From positions 1 through 5,020 of the forward strand of contig CANHTE010000151.1 in assembly GCA_947462945.1 (NCBI GenBank): DNA of 5,020 nt, read 5' to 3'. Under the pieces are notes generated by a model. That model was not told where the DNA came from and did not search any database. It saw only the letters and a program-made list of their open reading frames with translations. The DNA is from Acetobacteraceae bacterium. Its GTDB lineage: Bacteria; Pseudomonadota; Alphaproteobacteria; Acetobacterales; Acetobacteraceae. Within the stretch, counting starts at the first letter, position 1. Each line of letters opens with the position of its first letter. Positions 1-3,487 of the stretch are shown here, piece by piece. Both the position numbers and the translations under genes were made by a program.

Positions 1-408
1 AATGTCCTTCGCGCCATCCCAAAGCACCGAGCGGCAAACCTTCGCCAGCCGGTCCAAATCCGCCGTGATGGTCAGGAAGTGGTTGCCCGCCAGCTGCCCC
101 GCCTTGCTGGCAAAGCAGCAGGGCCCGTAGGCCACGAGGATTTCCGTCTCGCTAACAGCACCCGGAATGCCGCCCGGATAGACGATGATCTGCCCCGGCG
201 CAGGGTAGCTGGTGGCGTTCTCATAGCCGATGGAGAGATCACGCTCGCCCATCGGAATCCAGCAGGCCTCGCCGCTCCAGCGGACATGGATGATGCGGTC
301 CTTGTAGGGAAGCAGGTGGCGGAAGCGCGCCACGGTCTGGGGCGCGGCGTCGCTTTCGAAGCGCGCCTCGAACAGGTCTCCGCCGATATTGATGATGATG
401 TCGCTCAA
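1..408 (-). CDS. DUF3830 family (cyclophilin-like) protein, 3' end missing
   Basis: The visible 136 residues match, from memory, the DUF3830 family, a small cyclophilin-like fold of unknown biochemical role. Landmarks are IIHVRWSGEACWIP (residues 39-52), GYENATSYPAPGQIIVYPGG (61-80), SETEI (86-90), and FASKAGQLAGNHFLTI (99-114), then VLWDGAKDI at the window edge. Family members are roughly 140 residues, so only a few C-terminal residues should be missing. The start is read as TTG at 408: the similarity begins just after it, and an AAGGG Shine-Dalgarno lies at 421-417 with 8 bases of spacing. No ATG or GTG in a suitable place upstream gives a better start. It is the third leftward gene, 64 bases after the DUF167 stop. 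One oddity is that four residues (PGAV, 82-85) appear inserted between YPGGI and SETEI compared with the family pattern I remember. Family call is fairly sure; function is unknown. Confidence 0.85.
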   Translation of the reverse strand, partial: MSDIIINIGGDLFEARFESDAAPQTVARFRHLLPYKDRIIHVRWSGEACWIPMGERDLSIGYENATSYPAPGQIIVYPGGIPGAVSETEILVAYGPCCFASKAGQLAGNHFLTITADLDRLAKVCRSVLWDGAKDI

Positions 409-437
409 TGCGCTGGCCCTTGGTGAATGCGTGGCGG

Positions 438-472
438 AAAAAGCACGGCGCCGCCCCTGCGTCGAGGGGTGG
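438..472 (-). terminator. Possible intrinsic terminator after the DUF167 gene
   Basis: Directly after the DUF167 stop codon the leftward strand reads CCACCCCT, a six-base loop, then AGGGGCGG (472-465 pairing with 458-451, one A-C mismatch). A run of five T follows at 442-438. The T run is eight bases from the stem, farther than in a textbook terminator, so it may be weak or may only attenuate read-through into the DUF3830 gene. Confidence 0.35.
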
Positions 473-793
473 TCAGCCCGAAAGGGCGATCAAGGCCGCC
501 ACGCGGCGTGCCAGTTCCGGGCCGTCGCCGTTCAGGGCCAGGCGTTTCATGCGCGCCTGTTCCCCGGCAATCAGCGTGATGTCAGATTTGCGGAGATCGA
601 GCGCCTTGGCCAGGAAGGCGATCAAGGCCGCATTGGCCGCGCCTTCCACCGGGGGGGCGGCAAGACGGAGCTTCAGATGCGCGCCCCCGTCGGGTGAGAG
701 CAGCACACCATCCACCCCGTCCCGCCCGGCCCGCGGCGTCAATCGTACCGCGAGGCGAAGACCATCAGGGGTCACGATGAAAGGTTGCGTCAC
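473..793 (-). CDS. DUF167 / UPF0235 (YggU) family protein
   Basis: A 106-residue protein of the DUF167 (UPF0235, YggU) family, small cytosolic alpha/beta proteins conserved in bacteria, archaea and eukaryotes, with no settled biochemical function. The family signature is clear: an RLTPRAGRDGVDG strand-loop near residues 16-28, LKLRLAAPPVEGAANAALIA (40-59), then FLAKALDL and the SDITLIAGEQARMKRLAL segment (about 70-87). Length is close to that of E. coli YggU. The start is GTG at 793. An in-frame TGA lies immediately upstream (796-794), so no longer protein is possible, and GGGGA at 803-799 gives a Shine-Dalgarno five bases away. It lies 27 bases downstream of the DUF3309 gene and is probably co-transcribed with it. 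In many bacteria yggU sits next to yggT; no yggT is visible here. Confidence 0.92.
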   Translation of the reverse strand: MTQPFIVTPDGLRLAVRLTPRAGRDGVDGVLLSPDGGAHLKLRLAAPPVEGAANAALIAFLAKALDLRKSDITLIAGEQARMKRLALNGDGPELARRVAALIALSG

Positions 794-820
794 TCACTTC
801 CCCATCAGATTGGGTGGCTG

Positions 821-985
821 TCAGATGCGGCCCATCACCAGCAGGATCACGACCACGATCAGGATGACGCCCAGCACGCCAATGCTGCCATGGCCGAAGC
901 CATAGCCATAGCCGCCGAAACGACCGCTGAACCCACCCAGCAGCGCGATGATGAGCAGGATGATGAGGATGGTGCCGAGGGACAC
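821..985 (-). CDS. DUF3309-type small membrane protein
   Basis: A 54-residue hydrophobic protein beginning MSLGTILIILLIIALLGG. It has a glycine/tyrosine-rich middle (GGFSGRFGGYGYGFGHG, about 17-33) and a second hydrophobic stretch, VLGVILIVVVILLVMGRI, at the C-terminus. The SLGTIL start, aromatic-glycine middle and terminal (L/M)GRI are typical of the DUF3309 family of short alphaproteobacterial membrane proteins, whose function is unknown. The arrangement predicts a two-helix hairpin in the inner membrane. The start is GTG at 985, because AGGAG at 998-994 sits eight bases upstream and because family members begin MSLGT. A longer reading from 1021 would add twelve residues that do not fit the family. 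It is the first of three leftward genes and is divergent from the NADH dehydrogenase gene across 141 bases. Confidence 0.82.
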   Translation of the reverse strand: MSLGTILIILLIIALLGGFSGRFGGYGYGFGHGSIGVLGVILIVVVILLVMGRI

Positions 986-1073
986 GGGAGAAACTCCTGG
1001 ATCGAGCGCGTGAGAAACCACGTCTTCACGAAACGCGACGCCGCGCGGCGCGGTTGCCCGGCGGTATGTTTTT

Positions 1074-1113
1074 TTGCGCGCAACGATTCAAGGCGTTACT
1101 GTTGCAGCGCAAC
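1074..1113 (+). promoter_or_regulatory. Two TTGC/GCAA dyads over a possible ndh promoter
   Basis: Upstream of the NADH dehydrogenase gene lie a perfect ten-base palindrome, TTGCGCGCAA (1074-1083), and a 13-base dyad, GTTGC-AGC-GCAAC (1101-1113). Both contain TTGC and GCAA arms and share the 9-base direct repeat GCGCAACGA (1078-1086 and 1107-1115), 29 bases apart. A weak sigma-70-like pair overlaps them: TTGCGC (1074-1079), 17 bases, TACTGT (1097-1102). This would put transcription start near 1109 with a leader under 20 bases. The dyads are seen directly; the promoter and operator roles are inference. Confidence 0.3.
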
Positions 1114-1126
1114 GAAGGGGTTTCGT

Positions 1127-2440
1127 ATGGCTGATCCGCACCGCATCGTGATCGTGGGTGGAGGCGCCGGCGGGCTTGAGCTCGCCACCCGCCTGGGCAA
1201 TCGCTACGGCAAGGGGGAGCGCGCGCAGGTCACGCTGGTGGAGCGTGGCCGGACGCATTTGTGGAAGCCCCTGCTGCATGCCGTGGCCGCCGGCAGCCTC
1301 GACCGCACGCAGCATGAGCTGAACTACCTGGCGCAGGCGCATTGGCACCACTTCACCTACCGCTTTGGCGAGATGGTGGGGCTGGACCGTGCAGCGAAGG
1401 AGGTGCTGCTGGGCCCCATGCTGGATGATGAGGGGCGGCAGATCACGCCCGAAAGCCGCATCGGCTATGACACGCTGATCATCTCGGTGGGCAGCGTCAC
1501 CAATGATTTCGGCACGCCAGGCGCCGCCCAGCACGCCATCCCCCTGGAGACGCTGGAGCAGGCCAGCCGCTTCAACCGCCGCCTGGTGAATGCCTGCCTG
1601 CGCGCCAATGCCCAGGCGGAGCCCGTGCGGCCAGGCCAATTGCACGTGGCGATCATCGGCGCCGGGGCCACGGGCACGGAACTCGCCGCCGAATTGCACC
1701 GCACGGTGCGCGCGGTGGTGGCTTACGGCCTGGATCACATCCAGCCGGAGCGCGACATCCGCATCATGCTGGTGGAGGCGGCCCCGCGCATTCTCCCGGC
1801 TCTGCCGGAACGCATCTCGGCCGCGACATCCGACCTACTGGCCCAGATGGGGGTGGAGGTGCATGCCGGCACCCGCGTGGCCGAGGTGCGGGCGGATGGC
1901 GTATTGCTCGCGGATGGCAGCATCCTGCCGGCCGAACTCACCGTCTGGGCGGCCGGGGTAAAGGGGGCCGATTTCCTCAAGGAGATCGGCGGGCTGGAAA
2001 CCAACCGCATCAACCAGCTGCTAGTGCTGCCCACGCTGCAAACCACGCGTGACGAGAATATCTTCGCCCTGGGGGATTGCGCGTCCTGCCCGCGCGAGGG
2101 CTCGGACCAGCCGATTCCGCCCCGGGCGCAGGCGGCGCATCAGCAGGCCAGCCATATGTACAATCAGATCGAGCGGTTGCTGGAGGGCAAGGCGTTGGAG
2201 CCTTTCGTCTATCGCGATTTCGGCTCCTTGGTTTCGCTCGGCAAATACAGCACGGTGGGCAGCCTGATGGGCTTCCTGGTGGGCAAATCCATGTTCATTG
2301 AGGGGTATTTTGCGCGACTGATGTATCGCTCGCTCTACAAGATGCACCAGACGGCGCTGCATGGCAGCGCGCCCACCTTCTGGCGGACCGTGACCGGGCT
2401 GGTTTCGCAACGGGCGGAGCCTGGCGTCAAACTCCACTGA
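1127..2440 (+). CDS. ndh: Type II NADH:quinone oxidoreductase (NDH-2)
   Basis: A 437-residue FAD-dependent NADH dehydrogenase of the single-subunit, non-proton-pumping type. It passes electrons from NADH to quinone at the cytoplasmic face of the inner membrane. Visible parts in order: FAD-binding GGGAGG (11-16) with E39 closing the first Rossmann unit; a second dinucleotide fold, GAGATGTE (178-185), with E217 at the end of its second strand, as expected for NADH rather than NADPH; the FAD-contact ALGDCA (314-319, D317); RAQAAHQQA (333-341), the AQ..xQ signature near the quinone site; and a C-terminal amphipathic region (about 375-437) that anchors such enzymes to the membrane. Length matches E. 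coli Ndh closely. The ATG at 1127 is chosen because GAAGGGG (1114-1120) lies six bases upstream and the FAD fold starts at residue 6. The frame stays open upstream, but that sequence is not protein-like. A small membrane-protein gene follows after 21 bases. Confidence 0.93.
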   Translation: MADPHRIVIVGGGAGGLELATRLGNRYGKGERAQVTLVERGRTHLWKPLLHAVAAGSLDRTQHELNYLAQAHWHHFTYRFGEMVGLDRAAKEVLLGPMLDDEGRQITPESRIGYDTLIISVGSVTNDFGTPGAAQHAIPLETLEQASRFNRRLVNACLRANAQAEPVRPGQLHVAIIGAGATGTELAAELHRTVRAVVAYGLDHIQPERDIRIMLVEAAPRILPALPERISAATSDLLAQMGVEVHAGTRVAEVRADGVLLADGSILPAELTVWAAGVKGADFLKEIGGLETNRINQLLVLPTLQTTRDENIFALGDCASCPREGSDQPIPPRAQAAHQQASHMYNQIERLLEGKALEPFVYRDFGSLVSLGKYSTVGSLMGFLVGKSMFIEGYFARLMYRSLYKMHQTALHGSAPTFWRTVTGLVSQRAEPGVKLH

Positions 2441-2461
2441 ATCAGGGCGGAGGGCTCAGTC

Positions 2462-2674
2462 ATGGACCGCAGGATGCTGCAATTCGGCATTGTGGCGACC
2501 GCCATAGGCAGCATGGGCGTCATCATCTTCGGCCTGCTTCTGATGCAGGTGATGGATGAGCCGAAAGCCCGGACGGCCGGGCTGACATGGGGCTTCATCC
2601 TGATGGGGCTGCTGGGGGGGATGGGCGTCTATGCGCTCAGCTTCGCGCTGGGCAGGCGCAAGCCGCGCCAGTAA
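2462..2674 (+). CDS. Small two-helix membrane protein, unknown function
   Basis: I do not recognise this 70-residue protein as a named family. It has two clear hydrophobic segments, about residues 7-28 (FGIVATAIGSMGVIIFGLLL) and 43-63 (WGFILMGLLGGMGVYALSF). They are joined by a short polar turn, MDEPKARTAG. Basic residues at both ends (DRR at the start, GRRKPRQ at the end) predict a hairpin with both termini in the cytoplasm. The ATG is preceded by GGAGGG (2449-2454) seven bases upstream. The gene starts 21 bases after the NADH dehydrogenase stop with no hairpin between, so the two are probably one transcript. A structural or regulatory partnership with NDH-2 is possible but rests only on this adjacency. 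Its stop is three bases from the stop of the convergent gene at 2678. Confidence 0.8.
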   Translation: MDRRMLQFGIVATAIGSMGVIIFGLLLMQVMDEPKARTAGLTWGFILMGLLGGMGVYALSFALGRRKPRQ

Positions 2675-2677
2675 AGC

Positions 2678-2986
2678 TCAGCCCATCTTGGAAAACACCT
2701 GACGGTCCTTGTTTTCGCGCATCAGCATGGTGAAGCCGGGGATGCTCTCGAAGCCGAGGCCGAGCGGCATGCCCTCCTCATCCGCGTTGATCTTGGCATA
2801 GGCCAGGCCCGCGAATTTCTGCCATTGGCCGGCAGGCTTCTTCACCTCGAGATGCACCACCGTGGCCTTGAGGACGAGGCGCACAATGGCCTCCTTCGGG
2901 CGGGAGGGTTTCGTCAGGCTGGGCGCGCCGGCGATGATCTGCCAGCCATTGGCGAGGGCCCAGTCGGTAATTTCGGTTTGGTTCAT
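2678..2986 (-). CDS. Conserved-looking hypothetical protein, about 102 residues
   Basis: A soluble protein of 102 residues that I cannot assign to a named family. It starts MNQTEITDWALANGWQIIAG, suggesting an N-terminal helix. It continues through a proline/lysine-rich loop (SLTKPSRPKEA, 23-33) and two probable strands, IVRLVLKATVVHLEVKKPAG (34-53). The lysine/arginine-rich end is RENKDRQVFSKMG. There is no signal peptide, membrane segment or cysteine. The start is ATG at 2986, where protein-like sequence begins; the Shine-Dalgarno upstream is poor. The frame stays open far upstream, but that part reads as the antisense of the coiled-coil and TPR genes and is not counted. It is convergent with the small membrane-protein gene and divergent from the coiled-coil gene. 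Confidence 0.75.
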   Translation of the reverse strand: MNQTEITDWALANGWQIIAGAPSLTKPSRPKEAIVRLVLKATVVHLEVKKPAGQWQKFAGLAYAKINADEEGMPLGLGFESIPGFTMLMRENKDRQVFSKMG

Positions 2987-3020
2987 GCGCGGCAGGGTAG
3001 GGCATGGGCGGGGAGAGGGA

Positions 3021-3047
3021 CAGGTATTCCCCGGGGGTGGAATCCTG
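3021..3047. repeat. Inverted repeat with a one-base bulge between divergent genes
   Basis: CAGGTATTCC (3021-3030) pairs with GGAATCCTG (3039-3047) except for one unpaired T, across an eight-base spacer, CCGGGGGT. The spacer and the ends of the arms contain the palindrome CCCCGGGG (3029-3036). It lies in the middle of the 123-base region between the leftward hypothetical gene and the rightward coiled-coil gene, where a shared operator could act. The function is inferred from position only. Confidence 0.35.
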
Positions 3048-3072
3048 TTGCTGCGGAGGGTGGAAAGCCCAT

Positions 3073-3090
3073 ATGCGTAGGCCTGCGCAT
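3073..3090. promoter_or_regulatory. 18-base palindrome upstream of the coiled-coil gene, candidate operator
   Basis: ATGCGTAGGCCTGCGCAT is an 18-base dyad with only one mismatched pair (positions 6 and 13) around the centre AGGCCT. It ends 19 bases before the ATG at 3110 and just before the GAGGG Shine-Dalgarno (3097-3101). A weak promoter-like pair, TTGCTG (3048-3053) then TATGCG (3072-3077) with 18 bases between, would place the -10 on its left arm, so a bound dimer would block transcription. The symmetry is seen directly; the promoter and operator reading is inference. Confidence 0.4.
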
Positions 3091-3109
3091 TCCGCTGAGG
3101 GTAGCTCCG

Positions 3110-3322
3110 ATGAGCGATGGTCCTGACAATCTGATTCTCCGCCAGCTTCGCAGCATGGACGGGAAGCTTGATCGCATCGCTGACGACGTACGCGAAATCA
3201 AGGGGCGGGTGAGCGCGTTGGAGCAACAATATGCGAATGTGCAGCGCCGGCTGGACCGGGTGGATGACCGGCTGGAGCGGGTGGAACGGCGGCTGGATTT
3301 GACGGAGAGCGCCGCGAAGTAG
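3110..3322 (+). CDS. Small coiled-coil protein
   Basis: A 70-residue, highly charged soluble protein that is nearly all coiled coil. Hydrophobic residues stand at 9, 13, 16, 20, 23, 27, 30, 34, 37, 41, 44, 48, 51, 55, 58 and 62. That is an unbroken alternating 4-3 heptad pattern from I9 to L62 with no stutter; position 41 is tyrosine. The C-terminal half is a run of RLDRV/RLERV-like heptads (47-62). The expected product is a parallel dimer or trimer about 8 nm long. Small proteins of this kind (MSD..NLIL..LR...) are common in alphaproteobacteria and usually unnamed; I know of no assigned role. The ATG at 3110 has GAGGG eight bases upstream, and the palindrome at 3073-3090 lies before it. A stem-loop follows the stop codon. 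The gene is divergent from the hypothetical gene at 2986. Confidence 0.8.
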   Translation: MSDGPDNLILRQLRSMDGKLDRIADDVREIKGRVSALEQQYANVQRRLDRVDDRLERVERRLDLTESAAK

Positions 3323-3324
3323 GG

Positions 3325-3350
3325 GCGAGAGGGCTCCGCCCTCTCGCGTT
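3325..3350 (+). terminator. Probable terminator of the coiled-coil gene
   Basis: A perfect ten-base stem, GCGAGAGGGC (3325-3334) with GCCCTCTCGC (3338-3347), closes a three-base TCC loop directly after the TAG stop. Only a short T-containing tail follows (GTTGT), so it is a strong hairpin with a weak U tract. It may stop transcription before the TPR gene or may be a transcript-end stabiliser. Confidence 0.55.
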
Positions 3351-3391
3351 GTCTCCGCTTCGCGGCCAACCCCGGCAAGAAACTTAGTTTC
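3325..3391. repeat. Three consecutive small stem-loops
   Basis: After the terminator-like hairpin come CCGC-TTC-GCGG (3355-3365) and GAAAC-TTA-GTTTC (3379-3391). All three hairpins have three-base loops and all lie within 67 bases. The whole 165-base gap between the coiled-coil gene and the TPR gene has no open frame that looks coding. The arrangement resembles the dispersed hairpin elements found between genes in GC-rich Acetobacteraceae, but the copy number cannot be judged from one window. Confidence 0.4.
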
Positions 3392-3487
3392 CTGCACCTT
3401 CGATTCCTGATGCCGCCTTTTTGGGATGGTGTGCTGGAAATGCATGCACCCGCTTCCCATACTCGTTGAGAGCGGGGCGGGGGTTGC

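Noticed and set aside
79..905. Rightward open frames over the first three genes
   Set aside because: They run opposite to three genes with recognisable family motifs and have the composition of GC-rich antisense frames.
1041..1075. GC-rich palindrome CCGCGCGG followed by seven T, resembling a terminator
   Set aside because: The stem is only four pairs and lies 20 bases from the T run, with no rightward gene ending before it.
785..1126. Upstream extension of the NADH dehydrogenase frame
   Set aside because: The extension is D/H/Q-rich antisense of the DUF3309 gene. The FAD motif and the Shine-Dalgarno support the ATG at 1127.
1088..1738. Leftward open frame inside the NADH dehydrogenase gene
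   Set aside because: It is antisense to a clear enzyme gene, and its H/Q/A-rich composition shows no domain.
3421..3449. Possible promoter for the TPR gene (TTGGGA ... ATGCAC) with the palindrome TGCATGCA at 3441-3448
   Set aside because: Both boxes match the consensus poorly, and an eight-base palindrome is expected by chance in a window this size.
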